This document shows positions 45,011-51,779 of a stretch of DNA of 64,000 bases, piece after piece. The DNA is from Hoyosella sp. YIM 151337. Its GTDB lineage: Bacteria; Actinomycetota; Actinomycetes; Mycobacteriales; Mycobacteriaceae. Location: NCBI RefSeq assembly GCF_026041215.1, contig NZ_JAPEIQ010000048.1, forward strand, positions 1-64,000, written 5' to 3'. Each line of letters opens with the position of its first letter. Position 1 is the first letter of the stretch. The notes beneath the pieces were generated by a model. That model was not told the origin of the DNA. It ran no database searches and saw only the letters and a list, made by a program, of their open reading frames with translations. The position numbers and the translations under genes are program-made.

Positions 45011-45480
45011 AGCGCTACCTTGCGGCTCAGGCCAGCTTCGGGAGTTCCGGGCCTAATCGTGTCATCAACAATGATGCCCCTGCTGCCACTCCTCGCTGAC
45101 GAAGAATCGTCAGCCTCGGCCGTTGGCTAGCCACCTCGTCGAGGTGTGTGATGTCGATCCAGGAGTAGTCTTCGTCGCAGCCTCTGGATCGCGTGCAGTT
45201 TGATGTCAGTGTCGGACGTGTGTACACGAATCGCCTGTAGTCGGCTACACGCATGTGCGGGCTTCTGATGTGTGGCGCTCAACCACACATGAGCTTGGCG
45301 CTGCCGATTGAACAAATGAAAAGGGCTCGAATCAACTCTGAACGTAAGGAAGCCATGGAGCGGCTGCGGCGAGAATCAAAAGCTCGTGGAGACCGAGGGG
45401 TTGGTAGACAGGACAACCGCAACAGCACTGTGGCCCTGGGAACAACACCCAGAGCCACACTAAACCTCCGTCGGTTCGAG
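45011..45480. other. Gene-poor stretch with hairpins
   Basis: No convincing gene. The left part continues the sequence upstream of the older truncated tnpA, interrupted by the 22.9-kb transposon. Hairpins occur at 45,098-45,115 (CTGACGA/TCGTCAG), 45,268-45,290 (ATGTGTGG/CCACACAT) and 45,429-45,459. A short open frame near 45,316 (MKRARINSERKEAMERLRRE) lacks support. Confidence 0.5.
45429..45459 (-). terminator. Stem-loop downstream of the par operon
   Basis: TGTGGC-C-CTGGG / CCCAG-A-GCCACA pair into a 12-bp stem with one mismatch and a 7-base loop, about 60 bases past the stop of the leftward RHH gene. No T-run follows on the minus strand, so termination is only a possibility. Confidence 0.4.
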
Positions 45481-45516
45481 CATCGCTAGCGTACAAGCGC
45501 TAGGACGTTAGCTATG
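45481..45516. repeat. TAGC/GCTA repeat cluster next to the partition genes
   Basis: Closely spaced half-sites (CGCTAGCG, AAGCGCTAGG, GTTAGCTATGCTAG, continuing to TAGCCTAGC at about 45,530) sit at the 3' end of the RHH gene. They share the core of the TAGCGCTA palindromes upstream of parA. A centromere-like binding array for the RHH protein is a reasonable inference. Confidence 0.5.
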
Positions 45517-45789
45517 CTAGTAGCCTAGCTCTTTGAGGTAGCTCTCAAAGGCTGCCTCAACGAATGAGGCTTTGGATATCCTGCGTTTTTGCTTGTAGGA
45601 GATGGCCAGGATTGCTTCGTCGATCCGCTCGGCGATGGAGTGGTCGATTCGCAGATTGACTTGCACCTTCTGACTGATCTTCCGGCCTTCCGGCACTGCT
45701 GGCAGTTCGGGTTCAGTCGGCGGCTTGGGCGGAATGTCGTCCGCGGGGTTTCCCCTTCCCCCCTCAGGGAGTGCTGATCTGCGCGCCAT
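45517..45789 (-). CDS. Ribbon-helix-helix protein, probable ParB/ParG-type partition partner
   Basis: 90 residues from the ATG at 45,789, with GGAAGGAAG about 5 bases upstream. The C-terminal half (KVQVNLRIDHSIAERIDEAI then ISKASFVEAAFESYL) fits a ribbon-helix-helix DNA-binding fold; the N-terminus is a flexible Pro-rich tail, common in small centromere-binding proteins that activate ParA. It overlaps the 3' end of parA by 26 bases, so it is translated from the same mRNA. It probably binds the TAGC-type palindromes nearby and autoregulates the operon. Confidence 0.8.
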   Translation of the reverse strand: MARRSALPEGGRGNPADDIPPKPPTEPELPAVPEGRKISQKVQVNLRIDHSIAERIDEAILAISYKQKRRISKASFVEAAFESYLKELGY

Positions 45790-46573
45790 TGTTCTTCCTT
45801 CCATCCACTTTGAGGCCGAGCTCATCGAGCAGTCCGTCGTAAGCCACCCGCAGCGACACCGCTTTGCCCCTAGTCCAGGCGTAGGGTGACTGCTGCGATT
45901 CATGGGCGTCCGCGCGGGCAGTGAGATGCGGGACGATCGTGCGAGCGACGAGATCGCCGTAGTAGCGCCGTAGTTCCCCTTCGTGGAAATCGTGGGAACT
46001 CCAGCGACTGTCTTTGTCCGAAATGATGATCTTCTGGAGTTCGGGACCTCCAGTGATGGCCTGAACCTTTTCGAGTATTGTCTCGACGTCACGGAAGCCC
46101 TTGACGGAGTCGACTTCAGGCTTAATGACCCCGACTACACCGTCCGCGGCCATTAGCGCCGCGAACAGTAGACGTCCAACTGAAGGCGGGCAGTCAATCA
46201 GCACTGCCGTGTATTGGGAAAGATCCGCCCCTTCCAGCGCGAGCTTCAGCCTCCATGGAATGTCCTCGTCACCGGACTTTGCTATGTGCGACAGGTCCAA
46301 TCCCGCTGGAATGATGTCGACCCCATCCCAGGACGTAGGTGTGATGCACTCTCCCGCTCCGCCGCGGTTCAGCTGACCGAGGATATGCGCGACGTTAGGT
46401 TTCGAGTCGTCACAAACGACTCCGACCCCCGTGGTCGCGTTTCCCTGAGGGTCCATGTCTATAAGAAGCGCGCGACCACCTTTAGCGGCAATCGCCGCCG
46501 CGAGCCCCGTGGTCGTTGCCGTCTTCCCTACGCCGCCTTTGTGATTCGCAAAGGCCATCACCCGTGGTGACAT
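45764..46573 (-). CDS. parA: ParA partition ATPase
   Basis: 269 residues. The deviant Walker A motif is AFANHKGGVGKTATTTGLA at the N-terminus, followed by LLIDMDPQGNATTGVG and the Walker B-like LIDCPPSVGRLL. It lacks the N-terminal HTH of type Ia ParA, so it belongs with the small ParA/Soj-like ATPases that work with a short centromere-binding protein, here the overlapping RHH gene. It drives plasmid segregation. Palindromes just upstream probably mediate autoregulation. Confidence 0.94.
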   Translation of the reverse strand: MSPRVMAFANHKGGVGKTATTTGLAAAIAAKGGRALLIDMDPQGNATTGVGVVCDDSKPNVAHILGQLNRGGAGECITPTSWDGVDIIPAGLDLSHIAKSGDEDIPWRLKLALEGADLSQYTAVLIDCPPSVGRLLFAALMAADGVVGVIKPEVDSVKGFRDVETILEKVQAITGGPELQKIIISDKDSRWSSHDFHEGELRRYYGDLVARTIVPHLTARADAHESQQSPYAWTRGKAVSLRVAYDGLLDELGLKVDGRKNNGAQISTP

Positions 46574-46612
46574 AGAAGCTACCCTTCAAACGAGTGTTGT
46601 ATAGAGAAGATA

Positions 46613-46622
46613 GTAGCGCTAC
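46613..46622. promoter_or_regulatory. TAGCGCTA palindrome in the parA promoter
   Basis: GTAGCGCTAC is a perfect 10-bp palindrome 40 bases upstream of the parA start codon, well placed to act as an operator. Confidence 0.6.
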
Positions 46623-46672
46623 ACAGGAAGCAACCACGGTGCCGTTGCGGGCCTGTCTTCATCCCGAAATGC

Positions 46673-46700
46673 GCTTGATATGTAGCGCTACATATCAAGC
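46673..46700. promoter_or_regulatory. 28-bp perfect palindrome upstream of parA
   Basis: All 28 bases are a perfect palindrome centred on TAGCGCTA (arms GCTTGATATGTAGC). It lies 100 bases upstream of parA in a 222-base gap, near further partial copies (TACAGTAGCAACTACG). It is the best single candidate for a high-affinity operator or parS-like centromere in the window. Confidence 0.7.
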
Positions 46701-46795
46701 TTTGCAACTACAGTAGCAACTACGTATGCGCTGCTGGGCCTCTGAGATGGGTGTTATAGAGGACGCGAAGTGGAGTGTTGCTGCGCGGTTGGCCT

Positions 46796-47512
46796 CTAAG
46801 GTTTTCCCTGTAGCCAGTGATGGATTATTTTCGCGGTGATTCGGCCTTCTTCGCTGACGGCCAGTGCTGTGAGGAGGTCGCCCCATCCGGCAGCGTTCCA
46901 GGTCTCTTGCGCTTGCTGGTAGGGCTGTAGGTTGCCGTTAACGTAGTCAGCGTCGATGATGCCGCCACGTCCCCATGGGCCCAGTGGGTGCCGGAGAGCT
47001 TTGTCGAGGGTTAACCACACGAACGCTGTGTCATCGAGAGGAGCGTTGGTCCAGCAGCCTGTCGGGTAGGCCAGAACCTGGTTGTTGTATCGGCCAGGAA
47101 GATGCGTGCAATACCCGTGCCTCCCATTTATGTGAGCGTTTCCCTTCACTTCGACAACGACTCGTGGCACTGGGGGATCGGACGGGTCGCTCGCCGGAGT
47201 TGTCAGTATCAAGTCCGGTTCGTGGGGGCAGCAGTTTGCTGGCGGATAGTAGTGAGCGAAGTCGCTTGCATATGTACGAATCCGGGTTCCGGCAGGAGGC
47301 GTGCCAGCGACGTTCGCCGCTTTCCAGAAGAAGTCCACTAGGAGACTCTCGAGGTCTCCGGTCGCGGCGGCAAGCAACTCGGTGATGTCACTCTCCGTGG
47401 GCCGCCGGGCGCTTCCGTCGAAGGCTGCGTTGAGGCTCTTCTTACGCCGGTCAGTCCAGGTGCGGGTGTATCCGGTGTAGAGATGCGTGAGCAGCAGCCG
47501 GTGGAGGGTCAT
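46796..47512 (-). CDS. PD-(D/E)XK nuclease-like hypothetical protein
   Basis: 238 residues from the ATG at 47,512 (GAGAGG upstream); an ATG at 47,557 is also open. I do not recognise the family, but CCPHEPDLILTTPAS followed ~15 residues later by RVVVEVKGNAHINGR has the spacing of a PD-(D/E)XK active site (Asp ... Glu-x-Lys), and a helix rich in Glu precedes it. The rest (FVWLTLDKALRHPLGPWGRG, IIHHWLQ) gives no further clue. Sited between the par operon and a toxin-antitoxin-like pair. It could be a nuclease in plasmid maintenance or defence; catalytic activity is unproven. Confidence 0.6.
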   Translation of the reverse strand: MTLHRLLLTHLYTGYTRTWTDRRKKSLNAAFDGSARRPTESDITELLAAATGDLESLLVDFFWKAANVAGTPPAGTRIRTYASDFAHYYPPANCCPHEPDLILTTPASDPSDPPVPRVVVEVKGNAHINGRHGYCTHLPGRYNNQVLAYPTGCWTNAPLDDTAFVWLTLDKALRHPLGPWGRGGIIDADYVNGNLQPYQQAQETWNAAGWGDLLTALAVSEEGRITAKIIHHWLQGKP

Positions 47513-47580
47513 CGGCGAGCCTCTCTGCAGTGCGGAGGTACGGGGCAAGCGCCACATGGGTGCACTTGTTACTACATTTG

Positions 47581-47610
47581 TAGCGCTAGCAATGTTGCTT
47601 TGCTAGCAAG
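47581..47610. promoter_or_regulatory. TAGCGCTA and TTGCTAGCAA palindromes in a divergent promoter region
   Basis: TAGCGCTA at 47,581-47,588 and a perfect TTGCTAGCAA palindrome at about 47,600 lie between the leftward nuclease-like gene and the rightward toxin-antitoxin-like pair. They suggest shared control with the par region. Confidence 0.5.
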
Positions 47611-47661
47611 TAGGAGTCTCTCAGCTGAGGCTCACGCCGTACACTAAGGCGAGACGACACG

Positions 47662-48021
47662 ATGCGGCAGGAGGTGAGCAACTTGCTGGAGCTGGAAACA
47701 CGTAAGGCTGTCCGGCAGAAGCTCATGCAGACTGCCGTTCTGGAGAAGATTGAGCGGAACCATCTGCGGATGGACACGCCTGCTATTCGCGAGCTGCTGA
47801 CTCTGACTCGGAAAAGGGTGCAGGGTACCGCCATGATTGACCGTGTGCAGCGGTGGGAGAGAATCGTCCGCACCGGTGACCTGGAGTCGGTACGCCGGAT
47901 TGTGGAGTCAGATGACGAGGATTCGCTGGAGATGCGGAATCTCTCTCCGCTGTCGGTTCTCCTTGAGGAGAATGAGCGTCGGGACGTTATCCGCGCCACG
48001 CGGCGGCGTTTCGAGCGGTGA
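47662..48021 (+). CDS. Small protein upstream of nucleotidyltransferase, probable antitoxin
   Basis: 119 residues, highly charged and helical (RKAVRQKLMQTAVLEKIERN, then LLTLTRKRVQGTAMIDRVQRW). No known domain is evident. Its stop overlaps the start of the nucleotidyltransferase gene (GTGA). This small-gene-first, overlapping layout is typical of toxin-antitoxin pairs, and small partners are common upstream of such nucleotidyltransferases. The antitoxin role is inferred from position only. Confidence 0.65.
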   Translation: MRQEVSNLLELETRKAVRQKLMQTAVLEKIERNHLRMDTPAIRELLTLTRKRVQGTAMIDRVQRWERIVRTGDLESVRRIVESDDEDSLEMRNLSPLSVLLEENERRDVIRATRRRFER

Positions 48022-48761
48022 AGCGCGAGGAGATCGCGAGAGCGGTGCGCGCGGCGTGCGCACATCTCGAGGAGCCTTACGTCGTCGTCTTCGGCTCCCA
48101 GGCGATTCACGCCAGCTTTGAAGAATCCAGGCTTCCGGAGGAGGCCCTGATGTCGCGAGAAGTCGACATCACTCCCGGAACTGCTTTTGCGGCACAGTCA
48201 CAATCGGTGGTCGAGGAAAAGATCGAGATTCTCAACGCGCTGGTGGGGGAGGCATCCCCCTTCCACCGGACCTATGGATACTACGTAGAGGGCATCCATA
48301 AGGATGTGGTGGTGCTTCCGCATGGCTGGGCGAACCGGCTTGTAAAGCTCGATGCCTCAGACGGTGTCGGTGGCGAGTACGGCCGTACAGGGTATTGTCT
48401 TGACGCCGTCGACTTGTGTGCTGCGAAAGCGCTCGCAGGCAGGGGCAAGGACCATGACTTTGTTTCCGCCCTTTTCCGCACGGGTTTGGTGTCCCCTGAA
48501 GCGGTACTGGAACGTATCGCGGAAAGCGGAATCGAGTGGCCTCCTACCTACTCTGGGGATTGTGCGGTCGCGCTCTCGCGCGCTACAGATTGGCTGAAAG
48601 CCCAGGTCACCTCGCCGCCGGCCGACCTTACTGATGCCCTTCAGGCTGTTCGCCAGGCGCACCCGCATTCACTCGCTGACATGACAGTGGAAAACGTCGG
48701 CGACGTTTCGAAGAGCGAGCAGCGAAAAGGCAGCACACCTGAGCGCGGTCTCGATATCTAG
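48018..48761 (+). CDS. Nucleotidyltransferase (DUF6036/AbiEii-MenT-like), probable toxin
   Basis: 247 residues, GTG start overlapping the upstream gene. The N-terminus VVVFGSQAIHASFEES and SREVDITPG form the GS...[DE]xD catalytic signature of minimal nucleotidyltransferases. TYGYYVEGIHKDVVVLPHGW and DLCAAKALAGRGKDHDFV match a widespread family (DUF6036) related to AbiEii and mycobacterial MenT toxins, which modify tRNA. Plasmid location and the small upstream partner favour a stabilising toxin-antitoxin system or abortive infection. A polar C-terminal tail of ~40 residues is extra. Activity and target are not predictable from sequence. Confidence 0.75.
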   Translation: MKREEIARAVRAACAHLEEPYVVVFGSQAIHASFEESRLPEEALMSREVDITPGTAFAAQSQSVVEEKIEILNALVGEASPFHRTYGYYVEGIHKDVVVLPHGWANRLVKLDASDGVGGEYGRTGYCLDAVDLCAAKALAGRGKDHDFVSALFRTGLVSPEAVLERIAESGIEWPPTYSGDCAVALSRATDWLKAQVTSPPADLTDALQAVRQAHPHSLADMTVENVGDVSKSEQRKGSTPERGLDI

Positions 48762-48769
48762 CAGCGCGA

Positions 48770-49855
48770 TCAAGCAGGGAGGACATCGTGACCTTCCGTT
48801 TGCGCTGTGTGAGTACACCGTTTGACAGCTCCCTCAGATGCTTCGATCCATCCGAGTTCATCGCAATGCGGGCACGCCGCGATCGCTGCTTTGCGCGCAG
48901 CGGCCCGATCGCGGCGCTCGGTTTGCTCTGCGGCTGGCCGGTGTGTGAGGTCAGCCGATTTGAGAATCCGTGCGAGTAGCCCGATCGGGCGGTGAGGGGC
49001 GTCGGGTATCCAGGTCTCACATGCCCACCGTGAGATTTGATGCACCACATCGTCAGCGGTCCACCCAGCTGCAGCCGCTGCCTGCAGACTTGCTGCCCAT
49101 GCAGCAGGGGAGTGGCGGTGCACCCAGCGCGGAGTGCGGGGGTGAGCGCGGAGCGCGAGACTGAGCGCCAGCCCTTTCCGGGGGGGCGTATGAGCCACGC
49201 GGCGGTAGCCGCGCAGGGTAGTAACTTCTTTCATAACAGAGGATTTCGCGCTTACGCGCTTACCCTTCGGGTGGGGTGACAATTTCTGTCTACCAGTGGA
49301 TTCCGCGTGTGATTTATCCACAAGTGGTCGCCGGGGGTGCAGGTGCCACACTGACGCCCATCCGCGGGAACTGTCGCCGCGCCGCCACCGCAGCTCTATG
49401 CGCTCAGTGCGTGTACATAGCCGTCCCCGCGCTATTTCGCTCGCTACGCCGAGGGCTCGCAGCACACATCGGGCGCGTTGCACGGTGCGTTCGCAGCAGC
49501 CCGCACGGGCGGCGAGGGTGTGATTACTTAGCCGCATTTCGCGGCCTGTGCTGTGGTCGGCTGCCATCGCCATTGCAGCGGCAATGGCGAAGAGTGTCCG
49601 GGCGCGGATGCTGAGTCCCCGCCGCCGTAGTTCTCTCTGGTGAACAAGGAAGGCGGTTTGCACTGCCATGAGCCACTGCGCGCGGTGATTCCAGCAAGGC
49701 ACTGCGTGTGGCCGCGACCTTACAGATTCTGCGAAGGCGGCTAGTCCAGAGCCGAGCAGTGTCGGCACATCATCTGAGATTGTCCGGTGGACATTCTGCG
49801 GAAATTCTTGGTACTGACGAGGGTGTGCGCTACCCTCATAAGTGCCTGGAAGCAC
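48770..49855 (-). CDS. Plasmid replication initiator-like HTH protein
   Basis: Up to 361 residues from the GTG at 49,855; a shorter start, such as the GTG before PTLLGSGLAAF, is possible. The motif HRAQWLMAVQTAFLVHQREL, then RARTLFAIAAAMAMAADHSTG and the HTH LSNHTLAARAGCCERTVQRARCVLRALG match the helix-turn-helix replication proteins of actinobacterial plasmids as I know them. Near the C-terminus a pattern AWAASLQ...GLLARILK and a Cys pair ACPHCDELGWI are also typical. I call it Rep-like from pattern, not alignment. The hairpin-rich leader and nearby par genes support a replication/maintenance locus here. Confidence 0.7.
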   Translation of the reverse strand: MLPGTYEGSAHPRQYQEFPQNVHRTISDDVPTLLGSGLAAFAESVRSRPHAVPCWNHRAQWLMAVQTAFLVHQRELRRRGLSIRARTLFAIAAAMAMAADHSTGREMRLSNHTLAARAGCCERTVQRARCVLRALGVASEIARGRLCTRTERIELRWRRGDSSRGWASVWHLHPRRPLVDKSHAESTGRQKLSPHPKGKRVSAKSSVMKEVTTLRGYRRVAHTPPRKGLALSLALRAHPRTPRWVHRHSPAAWAASLQAAAAAGWTADDVVHQISRWACETWIPDAPHRPIGLLARILKSADLTHRPAAEQTERRDRAAARKAAIAACPHCDELGWIEASEGAVKRCTHTAQTEGHDVLPA

Positions 49856-49963
49856 TTATGTTCCTCTCTATGGGAGGAACACCCGATCAGGATTGAGCTG
49901 CCAACCCGACCCTGATCACCAACAACATGATCCGAGAACCCCGGCCGCTAACCGGGGTTTTCT
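49838..49963 (+). ncRNA. Candidate antisense RNA over the rep leader
   Basis: On the plus strand, opposite the 5' end and leader of the rep gene, three hairpins occur in a row: CATAAGTGC/GCACTTATG (49,838-49,861), TTCCTC/GAGGAA (about 49,861-49,879) and ATCAGG/CCTGAT (about 49,887-49,918). A strong terminator follows. A short structured plus-strand transcript ending there would be complementary to the rep mRNA leader, as in countertranscript copy-number control. No promoter could be defined by eye. Confidence 0.45.
49937..49961 (+). terminator. Rho-independent terminator
   Basis: AACCCCGG and CCGGGGTT form a perfect 8-bp stem with a 7-base loop, and the right arm runs into a TTTT tract on the plus strand. 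No plus-strand protein gene precedes it, so it may end a short untranslated RNA. Confidence 0.7.
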
Positions 49964-49993
49964 GCTGTTGTAGGCGTTCCGTGTTTGTTTTTG

Positions 49994-50239
49994 CTACGCG
50001 GTTTCGCGGAAGGCCAATACCTCCTGGTTGTCCTCGTCTAGCCCTGTGTGCTGAATGATGAGTTCAGCGATCAGGTCATTCGCGGTCATGCCGCGCGCGC
50101 GCGCCGCTTGATGCAGAGCATCTTTGATATCGGGGCGCAGCCTCGTGAGAAACGGAGTCCGTGGTCCTTTATGGGGCATAGCCATGCGTCCCATTCTGAT
50201 ATCCGCCCGCCGCAGACTGGTGTCCGACACGCCGGCCAT
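49994..50239 (-). CDS. Small ribbon-helix-helix-like protein
   Basis: Up to 81 residues; internal ATGs (at MAMPHKGPRTPF or MPHKG) could be the true start. The sequence RPDIKDALHQAARARGMTAN followed by DLIAELIIQH is like a ribbon-helix-helix/Arc-type DNA-binding unit. It lies upstream of the replication gene and may control it or pair with a toxin, but no partner is visible. Divergent from the nucleoside hydrolase gene. Confidence 0.55.
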   Translation of the reverse strand: MAGVSDTSLRRADIRMGRMAMPHKGPRTPFLTRLRPDIKDALHQAARARGMTANDLIAELIIQHTGLDEDNQEVLAFRETA

Positions 50240-50355
50240 ATCTCATAATAATGGTAGAGGTTGTTGCTTCTGCCCGGTCTGTGTGGCGCAGATTGCACTG
50301 AGAACAGTGGAAACTGGCCTAAGCTCTGCAGGTCGCTTGTTTGGAGGAGGTTTGC

Positions 50356-51273
50356 GTGCGTGAGGTGGTTGTCGATACTGACTGCGGCATCGACGATGCG
50401 CTCGCGCTGCTAACGCTCCTTTGTGATCCTGGCATTAAGGTCGCGGCCGTGACGTCGGCGGCAGGGAATTGCGCTGCTGCGCAGGCGGCACGTAACGCTG
50501 CAGCGGTGTTAGCTGTTGCTGAGCGTTCTGATATCACGATTGCTGTGGGGATCGAGCCTAAGGGCAAGGACTACAGCGGGTCTCCTCACGGCAGTGACGG
50601 CTTAGGCGATACGGAGCTGGGGGTCGCGGCACCGGCTGAGTTGTCTGCTCTCTCAGCCCCAGCGTTGATTAGTGATCTCGCTGAGCCGTCTCGTGACTTG
50701 CTCTGTCTGGCGCCGCTGACGAATGTCGCGGCCGCCCTCCGGGAAGATCCGGGGGTTCTGCAGCGCTACGGCCGAGTCATAATTATGGGCGGAATGGGGC
50801 CACAGGCGAATACGAGCCAGGTTCTCGCTGGTTACCCACAGTTCCTCATGAAGGGGGACACGAACACGAACCATGACCCGGCCGCGTCTGCGGCTGTCGC
50901 TTCGGCCGGGGATTCGCTGCTGTGGGTAGGCATGAACGTGACTGCCCCGCTGCATGTGCCGTTCACTCTCTTTGAGAGTGCGACAGGGAGCCGGGGCGCG
51001 TTTGTGCGCTCGGTTTCGGCGGGGTATGCCGAATACGCGACCCGCATGTACGAGAGCCCAGAACTGATTGTCACAGCGCATGATTCGGTAGCTGCAGCTG
51101 TCTTGGCGCAGCCGGATGCTGTGATCAAGTCGGAAAAGGGGACTGGCGAGGTTATCCAGACAGACGGCCGCTCGGTGCTGTGGGCTGTCGGGGACGGTCC
51201 GCATGAGTTTGTGACTGAGGTGGACTACGAAGCGGTGCTGGCCCGTATTCACAGCGCGATCGGGGCTGGCTAA
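50356..51273 (+). CDS. Inosine/uridine-preferring nucleoside hydrolase family protein
   Basis: 305 residues from the GTG at 50,356 (GGAGGAGG upstream). The N-terminal DTDCGIDDALALL is the calcium-binding DxDxxxDD signature of IunH-type N-ribohydrolases. CLAPLTNVAAAL, IIMGGMG and a later THDS-like TAHDSVAAAVLA complete the fold. These enzymes cleave ribonucleosides to base and ribose, usually for salvage. Here it is only 16 bases upstream of an ImmA/IrrE protease gene and likely in one operon with it and a membrane protein. A NAD- or nucleotide-depleting defence role is conceivable but not shown. Confidence 0.9.
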   Translation: MREVVVDTDCGIDDALALLTLLCDPGIKVAAVTSAAGNCAAAQAARNAAAVLAVAERSDITIAVGIEPKGKDYSGSPHGSDGLGDTELGVAAPAELSALSAPALISDLAEPSRDLLCLAPLTNVAAALREDPGVLQRYGRVIIMGGMGPQANTSQVLAGYPQFLMKGDTNTNHDPAASAAVASAGDSLLWVGMNVTAPLHVPFTLFESATGSRGAFVRSVSAGYAEYATRMYESPELIVTAHDSVAAAVLAQPDAVIKSEKGTGEVIQTDGRSVLWAVGDGPHEFVTEVDYEAVLARIHSAIGAG

Positions 51274-51289
51274 TGGTTGGCGGCGACTG

Positions 51290-51775
51290 GTGAGTATCGG
51301 TGATAAGCGGGCCGCTGAGCGCCGGGTCCGTGACGTCTTGTCGCGACTGAGAATGCCTGAGCCGTGGAGCATTGACGCACTTATTGATGACGTCAGTGAG
51401 GTTTTGGGACTTGAAATTCAGGTTCAGGAGGTACCGCATCAGGCACTTGCCGACTCGCCGTGCGGCATGACGTTCATCTGCTCAGGGCTGGCGATTCTGG
51501 TTGTCGCGGAGGGTAGCCCGAAATGGCACCGTGAACTCGTGATCTGTCACGAGCTCGCACATATGCTGCTTGGGCATCAGTCGGGAGAAAAGCCGCCCTG
51601 GGAGCTTCTCAGAGAGTGGTTTCCTTCGTTTGAGCCTGATGCTGTTGAGATGATGTTCGGCCGTACCACCTTCGACACTCGCGATGAGCGGGAAGCCGAG
51701 CTTCTGGCCACGTTGATGGTGGATCAGGGGACGGCGAAAAGGTCGGCTCGCATGTTCGGCACATTTCTGGGGTGA
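51290..51775 (+). CDS. ImmA/IrrE-type metallopeptidase
   Basis: 161 residues, GTG start. The zinc motif HExxH is in LVICHELAHMLLGH (about residue 88), with a third ligand likely in DEREAELLATLM. Family members cleave HTH repressors (ImmA acts on ImmR in ICEBs1; IrrE acts on DdrO). An XRE-type HTH regulator gene lies within 1.5 kb on the other strand and is a candidate substrate. It is followed after 4 bases by a 7-helix membrane protein, a combination common in actinobacteria. Confidence 0.88.
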   Translation: MSIGDKRAAERRVRDVLSRLRMPEPWSIDALIDDVSEVLGLEIQVQEVPHQALADSPCGMTFICSGLAILVVAEGSPKWHRELVICHELAHMLLGHQSGEKPPWELLREWFPSFEPDAVEMMFGRTTFDTRDEREAELLATLMVDQGTAKRSARMFGTFLG

Positions 51776-51779
51776 GCCC

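Noticed and set aside
45253-45489. Short rightward frame (MCGLLMCGAQPH...)
   Set aside because: No ribosome site, no family resemblance, and it runs through a terminator-like hairpin and the TAGC repeat cluster.
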